From positions 1 to 57,497 of the forward strand of contig REDR01000097.1 of NCBI GenBank assembly GCA_007693385.1: 57,497 bases of DNA. The letters are read 5' to 3'. Positions 24,790-33,148 of the stretch are shown in pieces (position 1 is the stretch's first letter; each line of letters begins with the position of its first letter). Under the pieces are notes generated by a model. That model saw only the letters and a program-made list of their open reading frames with translations, made no database searches and had not been told where the DNA came from. The position numbers and the translations under genes are program-made. This stretch comes from Anaerolineaceae bacterium (GTDB lineage: Bacteria > Chloroflexota > Anaerolineae > Aggregatilineales > Phototrophicaceae).

Positions 24790-26124
24790 TCAACGCAAAT
24801 CAAGCAATTGACGGGCGGACGCCACAGCGTCGGCCAGCGCGACCACCTGCTCGTGGCCGTCCGCCAGCCGCTTGAGCTTGACCACACCCTGCGCCGCTTC
24901 GTCCGGGCCGATGACCGCCACCAGCCGCACGCCCTTCTTATCCGCATGGTTGAATTGTTTGCCCAGCTTTTTATCTTCCATGAATAACTCGGTGCGGATG
25001 CCGCCTTCGCGCAGTCGCGCCGCCAGCCGCGCCGAATCGCGGCGGGTGGATTCGTCAAACACCGTGACCAACGCCTGCACCACCGTCCCGCCGATGTCGT
25101 CCGGATACAGCGCGAACACGTCCATCAGATCAATGATGCGCTCAATGCCCAGCGAGACGCCCGTCGTCGGCAGGCTCTCGCGCCGGAATAGGCCGATCAG
25201 GTCATCGTAGCGCCCGCCGCCGCTAATACTGCCGATGTTCGGCTCGGTGATGACCGTCTCGAAGATCGGGCCGGTGTAATAGCCCAATCCGCGCACCATC
25301 GTCAGATCGAATGCGTAGTCGTCCGGCGTCACACCAGCATCTTCAAGGTCAACCGCCAGCCCGCGCAACTGCGCGATGCTAACTCGCGCCGCTTCCAGAT
25401 CACCCAGCGCGGACTCCAGAAAGTCGAGATTGCCGGTGCCCGGGCGCTGTTGCGTGATGAGGTCGAGCATCCGGCGCACCACATCCGGCGCGATGCCGCG
25501 TTCCTCTAGCTCGCGCCCGACGCCATCCGCGCCGATCTTATCGAATTTATCCACACTGCGATACAGGTCGGGCAGTTGCGCGTCCGGCACGCCGGAATAT
25601 TGGCCGATGGCGGTCAGCAGTTGGCGATGGTTGATCTTCACCGTGAATTGCGGGAAGCCCAGCCGCTTGAGCGCGGTAACGACGACGGCGATCACTTCCG
25701 CGTCGGCGCTGGTATCGGCGACGCCGACAATATCGACATCGCATTGATAGAACTCCCGATAGCGGCCTTTCTGCGGACGTTCCCCGCGAAATACCGGCGA
25801 CATCTGATAGCGCTTGAACGGGAACGACAGACTGCTCTCGTATTGCGCCACCACCCGCGCTAACGGTACGGTCAGGTCATAGCGCATGGATAGCGCCTCT
25901 TTACTGCCGCGCCCGTGCGAGACGCTGTAGATCAAATTCTCCGCTTCTTCGCCATATTTGCCGAACAAAGTCTCCTGTAGTTCGATGATCGGCGTCTGTA
26001 GCGGCTCGAAGCCGAACGTCTGGAAAACATCGCGCACCGTGTTCATCACATACTCGCGCTTGAGCATGTCGGCGGGCAGAAAATCGCGGAAGCCCTTCGG
26101 CGTGCGGGGATTGACTTTGCTCAT
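24790..26124 (-). CDS. hisS: Histidyl-tRNA synthetase
   Basis: A 444-aa class II synthetase that charges tRNA-His. Visible are motif 1 near the N-terminus (RTPKGFRDFLP), motif 2 in PQKGRYREFYQCDVDIVG, the His-specific segment GLGYYTGPIFE and motif 3 around TGVSLGIERI. The C-terminal anticodon-binding domain spans about 345-440. The ATG has CAGGAG 10 bases upstream. It starts 52 bases after the hyuA stop and may be read from the same transcript. Confidence 0.95.
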   Translation of the reverse strand: MSKVNPRTPKGFRDFLPADMLKREYVMNTVRDVFQTFGFEPLQTPIIELQETLFGKYGEEAENLIYSVSHGRGSKEALSMRYDLTVPLARVVAQYESSLSFPFKRYQMSPVFRGERPQKGRYREFYQCDVDIVGVADTSADAEVIAVVVTALKRLGFPQFTVKINHRQLLTAIGQYSGVPDAQLPDLYRSVDKFDKIGADGVGRELEERGIAPDVVRRMLDLITQQRPGTGNLDFLESALGDLEAARVSIAQLRGLAVDLEDAGVTPDDYAFDLTMVRGLGYYTGPIFETVITEPNIGSISGGGRYDDLIGLFRRESLPTTGVSLGIERIIDLMDVFALYPDDIGGTVVQALVTVFDESTRRDSARLAARLREGGIRTELFMEDKKLGKQFNHADKKGVRLVAVIGPDEAAQGVVKLKRLADGHEQVVALADAVASARQLLDLR

Positions 26125-26176
26125 GTGTTTTTGTCTCCTGTGCGGTTTGTCAATTGGTCATCAATCGGCGCGGACG

Positions 26177-28165
26177 TTATCGCGTGGCCGCCGCTTCAAG
26201 GATCAGATTATGCCACGCATCAACCCGCGCCATCCAGCCCGCCGGAACATACACCGTGCTATCCATCTGCAAGACCAGCGCCGCCCCCTCAAAGCGCGTG
26301 CCCGGCGTCAGGCGTTCGCGCTGAAGTAGCGCGTAGCGCGTGCCATCCGGCGCGGTCTTATCGCCCAGATAAGCGTCGCGGGGCGTCGGCGATTCGGCAA
26401 CCGGCGGGCTGTGCGGGCGCTCGATATGGCCGATAGCCTGCACGCGCAGGTTGACCACCTCCACCGGACGATCCAGCGCGTGCCCGTAGGCGCGGCGATG
26501 CGCGGCGTGAAACGCTTCTTCGATGCGCGTCGTGCCATCAAACGCGATGTTGAGTTCGTGCGCCTGCCCCTGATAGCGGGCGTCCAGCGACGGGTGATAG
26601 TCCCGCGCTTCGCGGGTGTTGATGCCCTCCGCGATGAGGTCGGCTTGCGCCTGCTGGAGCATATCCTGTAGCAGATCAGCCAGTTGACTCAGCGTGTCGC
26701 CGGTCACCGACTGCAAAACGGACTGCGAATAGTCGATCACCACATCGGCCATCAGCAAGCCATACGCACACAGCACGCCCGGATAGCGCGGCACGAACAC
26801 GCGCTCAATGCCCAGACGCGCCGCCACATCCGGCGCATGAAGTCCGCCCGCGCCACCGAACGCGACCAGCGTGAAATCTCGCGGATCATAGCCCCGCGCA
26901 ACGGTCACGCGGCGCACCGCCCGTTCGATATTGGCATTGGCGACATCGAGGACGCCGTGCGCGGCCTGCACGCGATCAAAGCCGATCTGCGCCGCCAGCG
27001 CATCCATCACGCTATGCGCCGCGTCCATGTCTAGCGGCATCGCCCCGCCTAGAAAATTGGCGGAATCCAGCCGCCCTAAAACCGCGTTGGCGTCGCTGAC
27101 GGTGGCGAGAGTCCCGCCGCGCCCGTAAGCCGCCGGGCCGGGTTCCGCACCGGCGCTCTGCGGGCCGACGCGCAACGCGCCGCCCGCGTCTATCCGCGCA
27201 ATTGAGCCGCCGCCCGCGCCGACCGTCTCAATATCCAGCAGACGAATCCGCAACGGCAAGCCGTCGATCTGCGATTGCGGACTGCGGATGATCTCGCCCG
27301 GACACACCGCGACATCCGTCGATGTGCCGCCCATGTCCAGCGTGATGACCGCCTCAAATCCGGCAGTTTGCGCGACGTGATACGCGCCGATGACGCCCGC
27401 CGCCGGGCCACTGAGCGCGGTCTGTACCGCCTGCTGTGCCACGCGCCCCGCGCTGACCACGCCGCCATCGGATTTCATGATGCGTAAGCCGCTATGCGCC
27501 GGTAATTCGGCCTGTATCTGCGCGACATAACGCGCCATCACCGGACGCACGTAAGCCTCCAGCGCGACGGTACTCGCCCGTTCATACTCGCGGAATTCCG
27601 GCAGGACATCGCAGGAGAGCGCCACCTGCTCCGGCGCGAACAGGCCGCGTTCGATGGCGCGTGCCTGAATCAAACGCTCGTGCGTCGGGTTGACATAGCT
27701 ATACAGCAAACACACCGCCAGCGACTCGACGCCTTGCGCCTGAATGTCATCCAGCACGGCATCCAGCACAGCCACGTCGAGCGCGGTCAGCACATCGCCG
27801 CGATGGTCGAGACGCTCCGGCACTTCATAGCACAATCGGCGCGGGATGAGGGGCGGCGGTAGTTGCGGGTGGAGCGCGTAAAGCGACGGGCGATTCTGCC
27901 TGCCGATGAACAGCAAGTCGCGGAATCCCTGCGTGGTGATGAACGCGGTCTTAGCGCCTTTGCGCTCTAAGATGGCATTCGTCGCCACCGTCGAGCCGTG
28001 CGCCACGCGCTCCAACGGGCGATCACCGGCCAGCCGCCGCACACCTTCCAGCAACGCCGCCGCCGGATTGCGCGGCGTGCTGGGTAATTTGTGGATGACC
28101 AGTTCGCCATCTTCAACGCGCACCAGATCGGTGAACGTGCCGCCGATGTCAACCCCTATCAGCAT
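26177..28165 (-). CDS. hyuA: Hydantoinase/oxoprolinase subunit A family protein
   Basis: A 662-aa ASKHA-fold protein of the HyuA family (ATP-dependent hydantoinase, 5-oxoprolinase or acetone-carboxylase-type subunits). It begins with the phosphate loop LIGVDIGGTFTDLV and contains DMGGTSTDVAVCPGE and GAGGGSIARID, characteristic of the family, followed by VAFGGAGGLHA. The start is the ATG at 28165 with AAGG upstream; a longer reading lacks support. Its usual partner HyuB is not next to it but about 8 kb away on the other strand (36022-37611). Substrate cannot be read from sequence. Confidence 0.87.
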   Translation of the reverse strand: MLIGVDIGGTFTDLVRVEDGELVIHKLPSTPRNPAAALLEGVRRLAGDRPLERVAHGSTVATNAILERKGAKTAFITTQGFRDLLFIGRQNRPSLYALHPQLPPPLIPRRLCYEVPERLDHRGDVLTALDVAVLDAVLDDIQAQGVESLAVCLLYSYVNPTHERLIQARAIERGLFAPEQVALSCDVLPEFREYERASTVALEAYVRPVMARYVAQIQAELPAHSGLRIMKSDGGVVSAGRVAQQAVQTALSGPAAGVIGAYHVAQTAGFEAVITLDMGGTSTDVAVCPGEIIRSPQSQIDGLPLRIRLLDIETVGAGGGSIARIDAGGALRVGPQSAGAEPGPAAYGRGGTLATVSDANAVLGRLDSANFLGGAMPLDMDAAHSVMDALAAQIGFDRVQAAHGVLDVANANIERAVRRVTVARGYDPRDFTLVAFGGAGGLHAPDVAARLGIERVFVPRYPGVLCAYGLLMADVVIDYSQSVLQSVTGDTLSQLADLLQDMLQQAQADLIAEGINTREARDYHPSLDARYQGQAHELNIAFDGTTRIEEAFHAAHRRAYGHALDRPVEVVNLRVQAIGHIERPHSPPVAESPTPRDAYLGDKTAPDGTRYALLQRERLTPGTRFEGAALVLQMDSTVYVPAGWMARVDAWHNLILEAAATR

Positions 28166-28188
28166 AAGCGCCTTCTTTCTGAATGATG

Positions 28189-28221
28189 CGCCGCAGATCA
28201 CCATGCGCGGCGTCTGCGGCG
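28189..28221. repeat. Perfect 9-bp hairpin between sucD and hyuA
   Basis: CGCCGCAGA (28189-28197) and TCTGCGGCG (28213-28221) enclose 15 bases in the 76-base gap. There is no T tract on either side, so it is more likely a processing or stability element than a terminator. Confidence 0.5.
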
Positions 28222-28241
28222 ACGTTGCATACGGTGGCGGT

Positions 28242-29135
28242 CTACAGCGCCCCGATTTCCTTGAGTGCTTCCTGTACCAGCCCGCCGATTTCCGTCGGGT
28301 TCTGCGCGACACGCGCACCGACAGCGGTCAGCGCGTCCATCTTCGCGGAGGCCGTGCCCTTGTTGCCGGAGATGATCGCGCCAGCGTGCCCCATCTTCTT
28401 ACCGGGCGGCGCGGTCACGCCAGCGATGTAGGCCACAACCGGCTTGCTGACGTTATCCTGTATGTATTCCGCCGCTTCTTCTTCCGCCGAGCCGCCAATC
28501 TCGCCGATCAGCACGATGGCTTTTGTCTCCGGATCAGCCTCAAACGCGGCCAGCGCATCGATGAAGCTGGTGCCCGGCACCGGATCGCCGCCGATGCCGA
28601 CACACGTCGTCTGGCCGATTCCGGCGGCGGTCAGTTCATACAGCGCTTGATAGGCCAGCGTACCGGAACGGCTGACCACACCGACCGGGCCGCCCGGCTT
28701 GGCGACTTCCGTCGGCGTAAAGCCGATGTTGGCCTTGCCCGGACTGAGGATACCGGCGCAGTTCGGGCCGAGCATGGTCACGTCGGGATAGTCGCGCTTC
28801 AGCGTGTTGTAGATGCGGGCTTGATCGTGCGCGGGGATGTGTTCCGTCACGCAGACGATCAGCTTGACGCCGCCCGCCGCCGCTTCTAGCACCGCATCCG
28901 CCGCGAAAGCCGACGGCACAATCACGAAGGACGTATTCGCGCCGGCCTGCTCCACCGCTTCGGCGACGGTGGCGTAAATCGGGATGCCTTCTACGTCCGT
29001 GCCCGCTTTGCGCGGGTTGGTACCGGCGACGATTTGCGTGCCGTAATCGCGGTTACGCAGACCGTAAAAGCGCCCCTGCGAGCCGGTCAGCCCTTGCACG
29101 ACGACGCGGGTATTCTCATCAACAAAAACAGCCAT
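28242..29135 (-). CDS. sucD: Succinyl-CoA ligase [ADP-forming] subunit alpha
   Basis: A 297-aa CoA-binding subunit of succinyl-CoA synthetase in the TCA cycle. The CoA-binding loop is [23 protein letters not shown] and LGPNCAGI are typical, and the active-site His that becomes phosphorylated is in [10 protein letters not shown]. The start lies 2 bases after the sucC stop, with a ribosome site (GGGGAGAG) inside the sucC end. It acts with SucC as alpha/beta pairs. Confidence 0.96.
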   Translation of the reverse strand: MAVFVDENTRVVVQGLTGSQGRFYGLRNRDYGTQIVAGTNPRKAGTDVEGIPIYATVAEAVEQAGANTSFVIVPSAFAADAVLEAAAGGVKLIVCVTEHIPAHDQARIYNTLKRDYPDVTMLGPNCAGILSPGKANIGFTPTEVAKPGGPVGVVSRSGTLAYQALYELTAAGIGQTTCVGIGGDPVPGTSFIDALAAFEADPETKAIVLIGEIGGSAEEEAAEYIQDNVSKPVVAYIAGVTAPPGKKMGHAGAIISGNKGTASAKMDALTAVGARVAQNPTEIGGLVQEALKEIGAL

Positions 29136-29137
29136 GT

Positions 29138-30286
29138 TTAACTCTCCCCTGCGATTTTGACGGCGGCATTGGCGGCGCTCAGCATGTCCTCGCGCATCTG
29201 CAACCGTTCGGACTCGTTCTCTTTGAGGATGGCGCGGCCTTCGGTGGCGTTGGTGCCATCCAGACGGGCGATAATCGGTGACTTGAGTTCGACGCGCTCC
29301 ATCGCCTGAATGATGCCGCGTGCAACCTCATCACAGCGCGTAATGCCGCCGAAGATGTTGATGAAGATGGCCTTCACGTTTTCGTCCTCATTGATGACGG
29401 TCAGCGCGTTCGCCATGTGATCGGCGCTAGCACCGCCGCCGATGTCAAGGAAGTTGGCCGGTTTGCCGCCCACCTGATTCACGATGTCCACCGTGCTCAT
29501 CGCCAGCCCCGCACCGTTAGCGATGATGCCGACAGAGCCTTCCAGCCCGACGTATTGCAGGCCGAGTTCGCTGGCGCGGCGTTCGCGCTCGTCGTGCGGT
29601 TCCAGACCATCGAACGCGCCCCATATTTCCTGATGGCGGTAGACGGCGGCGTAGTCCAGACTGACCTTCGCATCCAGCGCCCGCACTTCGCCGTCCGGCG
29701 TCAGGATCAACGGGTTGATCTCGGCTAGTGTCGCGTCGCCTTCGATGTAGCAGGTGTATAGCTTCTGCACGATGTCCACCGTCGCATCTTCGGCGCGGGG
29801 GTCGAGATCGGCGGCTTGCACCCATGCGCGGGCGGATTCCGGCGTCAGGCCATCTACCGGATCAATCCAGATTTTAGCGATGGCGTCCGGGCTTTCTTCC
29901 GCGACCTGCTCAATATCGACGCCGCCCTGCGCCGACAACATGCCGAAGTGTAGCTTCTTACTGCGATCCAGCGTCAGCGAGACGTAATATTCCGCTTCGA
30001 TGTCGGACGCCTGCTCGATCCACAGGCGGCGCACCACATGGCCTTTGATGTCCATGCCCAGAATATTACCGGCGTGCAGGCGCACCTCATCGGCGTCATT
30101 CGCCAGCTTGATACCGCCCGCCTTGCCGCGCCCGCCGACCTGCACCTGCGCTTTGACCACCACCGGATAGCCGATTTTCTCGGCCTGCTCGACGGCTTCT
30201 TCGACGCTATCGGCTACGCCGCCGGGCGAGATCGGAATGCCGAAGCGCTCGAAGTATTGCTTCCCCTGATATTCAAATAAATCCAC
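29138..30286 (-). CDS. sucC: Succinyl-CoA ligase [ADP-forming] subunit beta
   Basis: A 382-aa ATP-grasp subunit of succinyl-CoA synthetase. The N-terminus DLFEYQGKQYFERFGIP, the ATP-grasp segment VVVKAQVQVGGRGKAGG and the C-terminal loop FINIFGGITRCDEVA are typical. The start is GTG at 30286, 8 bases after AAGGAG. It is followed at once by sucD, and lpd ends 21 bases upstream, so lpd-sucC-sucD is a likely operon. Confidence 0.96.
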   Translation of the reverse strand: MDLFEYQGKQYFERFGIPISPGGVADSVEEAVEQAEKIGYPVVVKAQVQVGGRGKAGGIKLANDADEVRLHAGNILGMDIKGHVVRRLWIEQASDIEAEYYVSLTLDRSKKLHFGMLSAQGGVDIEQVAEESPDAIAKIWIDPVDGLTPESARAWVQAADLDPRAEDATVDIVQKLYTCYIEGDATLAEINPLILTPDGEVRALDAKVSLDYAAVYRHQEIWGAFDGLEPHDERERRASELGLQYVGLEGSVGIIANGAGLAMSTVDIVNQVGGKPANFLDIGGGASADHMANALTVINEDENVKAIFINIFGGITRCDEVARGIIQAMERVELKSPIIARLDGTNATEGRAILKENESERLQMREDMLSAANAAVKIAGES

Positions 30287-30307
30287 CGGTCTTTCTCCTT
30301 GTTGTAT

Positions 30308-31711
30308 TTAGAAATTAATCATGTGGCCTTCAAGACCGTGCGCCGCTTCTTTGATCGCCTCGCTGAGCGTCGGGTGCGCGTGAACATTGCGGGCGATTTC
30401 CTCCGGCGTTAATTCCGCCGAACGCGCCAGAGTCAACTCCGGCAGTAGCTCGGTGACATCCGGGCCGATCATGTGAGCGCCCAGCATTTCACCGTATTTC
30501 TTATCGCTAATCAGCTTGACAAAGCCCGCCGTCTCGCCCAGTCCCAACGATTTACCGTTCGCCATGAACGGGAACTTGGCGACGTTGACATCATAACCGG
30601 CTTCCCGCGCCTCTTTTTCGGTATAGCCGAAGCTAGCGACCTGCGGCTGGCAGTACGTCGCACGCGGCATCATGCGGAATTCCAGCCCGCGCGGGTTCTG
30701 TCCGGCGATGGCCTCCGCCGCGATAATGCCCATCGCTTCCGCCACATGCGCCAGCATCAGCTTCGCGGTGACATCACCGACGGCGTAGATGTGGGGGACG
30801 TTCGTCCGCATCTGGTCGTCAATCTGAATCGCGCCGCGCTCGGTCAACTCAACGCCGGTATTCTCCAGCCCGAAGCCATCGGTGCGCGGTTGGAATCCGA
30901 TCGCCTGCATCACGCGATCCGCCTCTAGCGTCTGCTCCTTGCCTTTGGAGTCGGTGACTTTGACCTTCACGCCGTCGCCGGTGTCCTCGATGCTCTCGAC
31001 CTTCGTGCCGGTCATCACCTTCACGCCCATCTTCTTGTAGGCTTTGTGAAGCTCTTTGGATACTTCCTCGTCTTCAAGCGGCAGGATGCGATCCATATAT
31101 TCGACCAGCGTCACCTCGACGCCGTAATTGCGATGCACATACGCGAATTCCACGCCAATCGCACCGGCACCGGCGATGATGATGCTGGCGGGTACGTTGT
31201 CCTCCATGATCTGCTCTTCATAGGTGACGACGTTCGCGCTCAACTCGGTATTGGGCAATAAACGGGTGGTCGCGCCGGTGGCGATGATGCAATGCTTGAA
31301 GCGCACCGTCTCGGATTCGCCCTCGTTCAGATCGACGCTGAGCGTGTTAGCATCCTGAAAAGTCGCCCAGCCGTCGTAGCTGTCGATTTTATTCTTCTTC
31401 ATCAGGAATTGCACGCCCTTGACCAGACGCCCGGCCACCTCGCGGCTACGGTCAAACGCCACGCCATAGTCGAATTTGACTTCGCCCTCAAATTTCATGC
31501 CGAATTTTTCGGCGTCATGCGTGACGATGTGGGCGAGTTCTGCATTACGCAACAGCGCCTTTGAAGGGATACAGCCGACATTCAAGCATACCCCGCCCCA
31601 ATATTTCTTCTCGATAATCGCGGTCTTGAGTCCTAGCTGACTGGCGCGGATGGCGGCTACGTACCCGCCCGGCCCGGCGCCCAGTACAACGACATCATAT
31701 TCTTTCGCCAT
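30308..31711 (-). CDS. lpd: Dihydrolipoyl dehydrogenase (E3)
   Basis: A 467-aa flavoprotein disulfide reductase that reoxidises lipoamide in 2-oxoacid dehydrogenase and glycine cleavage complexes. It has the FAD-binding [17 protein letters not shown], the redox-active pair in [18 protein letters not shown], the NAD-binding [12 protein letters not shown], and the C-terminal His-Glu in [13 protein letters not shown]. The start is the ATG at 31711, behind GAGGAGG; an upstream in-frame start was rejected. The other dehydrogenase subunits are not in the window. Confidence 0.95.
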   Translation of the reverse strand: MAKEYDVVVLGAGPGGYVAAIRASQLGLKTAIIEKKYWGGVCLNVGCIPSKALLRNAELAHIVTHDAEKFGMKFEGEVKFDYGVAFDRSREVAGRLVKGVQFLMKKNKIDSYDGWATFQDANTLSVDLNEGESETVRFKHCIIATGATTRLLPNTELSANVVTYEEQIMEDNVPASIIIAGAGAIGVEFAYVHRNYGVEVTLVEYMDRILPLEDEEVSKELHKAYKKMGVKVMTGTKVESIEDTGDGVKVKVTDSKGKEQTLEADRVMQAIGFQPRTDGFGLENTGVELTERGAIQIDDQMRTNVPHIYAVGDVTAKLMLAHVAEAMGIIAAEAIAGQNPRGLEFRMMPRATYCQPQVASFGYTEKEAREAGYDVNVAKFPFMANGKSLGLGETAGFVKLISDKKYGEMLGAHMIGPDVTELLPELTLARSAELTPEEIARNVHAHPTLSEAIKEAAHGLEGHMINF

Positions 31712-31742
31712 AACGTTCCTCCTCAAAGTGAACTGTAAACGC

Positions 31743-31765
31743 GGGTAGCGCTATGAGCGCTACCC
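31743..31765. repeat. 10-bp perfect hairpin upstream of lpd
   Basis: GGGTAGCGCT and AGCGCTACCC flank ATG (31743-31752/31756-31765). It lies between the secreted-protein gene and lpd and resembles the left half of the bipartite repeats. No T tract follows on the minus strand. Confidence 0.55.
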
Positions 31766-31846
31766 TTTAGTCGTGTTGAACGCTTATTAGTTTACCGTAT
31801 GGTGTCGGGGATTGCCTACTACGGGGTATGCGGACTTAACTACTCA

Positions 31847-32911
31847 TCATGTGGAGTCGCTGTCGTCCGCGTCGTCATTGTCGTCGGCAGGCACTTCACA
31901 CAATGGGCGATCCGGCGCGGCATCCGGCGGACGTTTGCCGTCCGCGTCGGGGAATACACACGGCGTCCCACCGGCGATAGCGGGTAGATTCTCGCACGCG
32001 GGCAACAACCCCGCCTCATCACCGCACAGCGCCTCGCCCGCTTCCCAGCGCTCGATCAGCGCGTCGAATTCGGTCTTTTCTAGCGGCTGGCGTACCTCAA
32101 TCGGGCGATCCAACAGCGAAAGCGGCAACGCCTCCAACCGCGCCAGTTCATACGGTTCGGGCAATTCCGGCACCGGCACGATGCGCCAATCATCCGCCGT
32201 GATATTCATGCTGAAGCGCATCCCGGCCACCACCGGATAGACCGACGTATCGCGGCGCGTGCGGAGCGCGGCAGAACCTTCCAGCACGGTCACGTCCAGA
32301 TTGTGCGACGTGGCCGCCTGAAATAGCACCGTCGAACCCATGCTAATTTCTACTTCGTTGAGGACGAAGCTGACTTCACCGACGCCTCGCGGCGTCTGTA
32401 CCAGCAAGCCACTCTCCGGCGCTTCGCGGCAACGCGCATCACCGATTCCGGTTGTCAGATAAAATGACTGCATCGGCGTGAATTCGCCGCTTTCGACTTG
32501 CTCCGGCGTCACCTGATTGACCAGTTCAACATCACCGAAGATGATGAACGTCACGTTCTGGCCGGGCAACGTATCCGGCAGATTAGCCTGTAGGCGGGCG
32601 ATGGCGACGCCCCATTCGCCGGTTTCCTCGTTCATCGGCGCGACACGCAACGACGCCAGATTCAGCACGTCGGTGATGTCGCCGATTTGCTCAAAAGAGA
32701 ATGTTGCCTGTTCCTGCGCGGTGGCATCCAGCAGGACATTGCCATAACAGATTTGATTGCGGCCTGTGCCGGTGCAGAATTCATCGGCGGCCTGTAGCGC
32801 CGTCTCCACGATGAACGGACATGCGCCGCCTTCGTCGGCATCAGCCAGCACACCGCCGAAGCCAACCATCATAAAAACCAGCATGAATGAAATGAGCAGA
32901 TAACGTTTCAC
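31847..32911 (-). CDS. Secreted cysteine-containing protein, FecR-like segment, unknown function
   Basis: I do not recognise a named family for this 354-aa protein. It has a signal peptide (about 1-23) and then a mature part with several cysteines that could form disulfides (for example CPFIVETALQ, EFCTGTGRNQICYGN, GDARCRE). The segment TVLEGSAALRTRRDTSVYPV is like the FecR-type beta repeat found in many Chloroflexota secreted proteins. The C-terminus is acidic and rich in Asp/Ser. The start is GTG at 32911, 8 bases after TTGGAGA; a TTG at 33058 would give a longer N-terminus without a signal peptide. It sits between lpd and the Fe-S membrane oxidoreductase with gaps on both sides. Confidence 0.7.
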   Translation of the reverse strand: MKRYLLISFMLVFMMVGFGGVLADADEGGACPFIVETALQAADEFCTGTGRNQICYGNVLLDATAQEQATFSFEQIGDITDVLNLASLRVAPMNEETGEWGVAIARLQANLPDTLPGQNVTFIIFGDVELVNQVTPEQVESGEFTPMQSFYLTTGIGDARCREAPESGLLVQTPRGVGEVSFVLNEVEISMGSTVLFQAATSHNLDVTVLEGSAALRTRRDTSVYPVVAGMRFSMNITADDWRIVPVPELPEPYELARLEALPLSLLDRPIEVRQPLEKTEFDALIERWEAGEALCGDEAGLLPACENLPAIAGGTPCVFPDADGKRPPDAAPDRPLCEVPADDNDDADDSDST

Positions 32912-33100
32912 GGGAATTTCTCCAACGCTCGATACAGCAAAACGACAGCGACACAACGCACAATTCACGGGCGCAAGCCACCACCATGACGAAACGAAAC
33001 CACAGATGATAAGATGATTTCCTGTTTCTATTTCAGCGCAGGTGGGCCGTAAAATCAAGCGATTATTGCCGGTTTTTTATGATTGCCGCCATATATCGCA

Positions 33101-33134
33101 GAAAAATCACCGGATGCGCGGGGCATCCGGTGAT
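33101..33134 (-). terminator. Strong intrinsic terminator of the Fe-S oxidoreductase gene
   Basis: ATCACCGGATGC (33106-33117) and GCATCCGGTGAT (33123-33134) form a perfect 12-bp stem with a 5-base loop. On the minus strand it is followed by TTTTCT. Confidence 0.85.
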
Positions 33135-33148
33135 CGATAGTGCCAGAT

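Noticed and set aside
28166-28318. Longer N-terminus for HyuA
   Set aside because: It would run through the hairpin and into sucD; the family phosphate loop begins right after the ATG at 28165.
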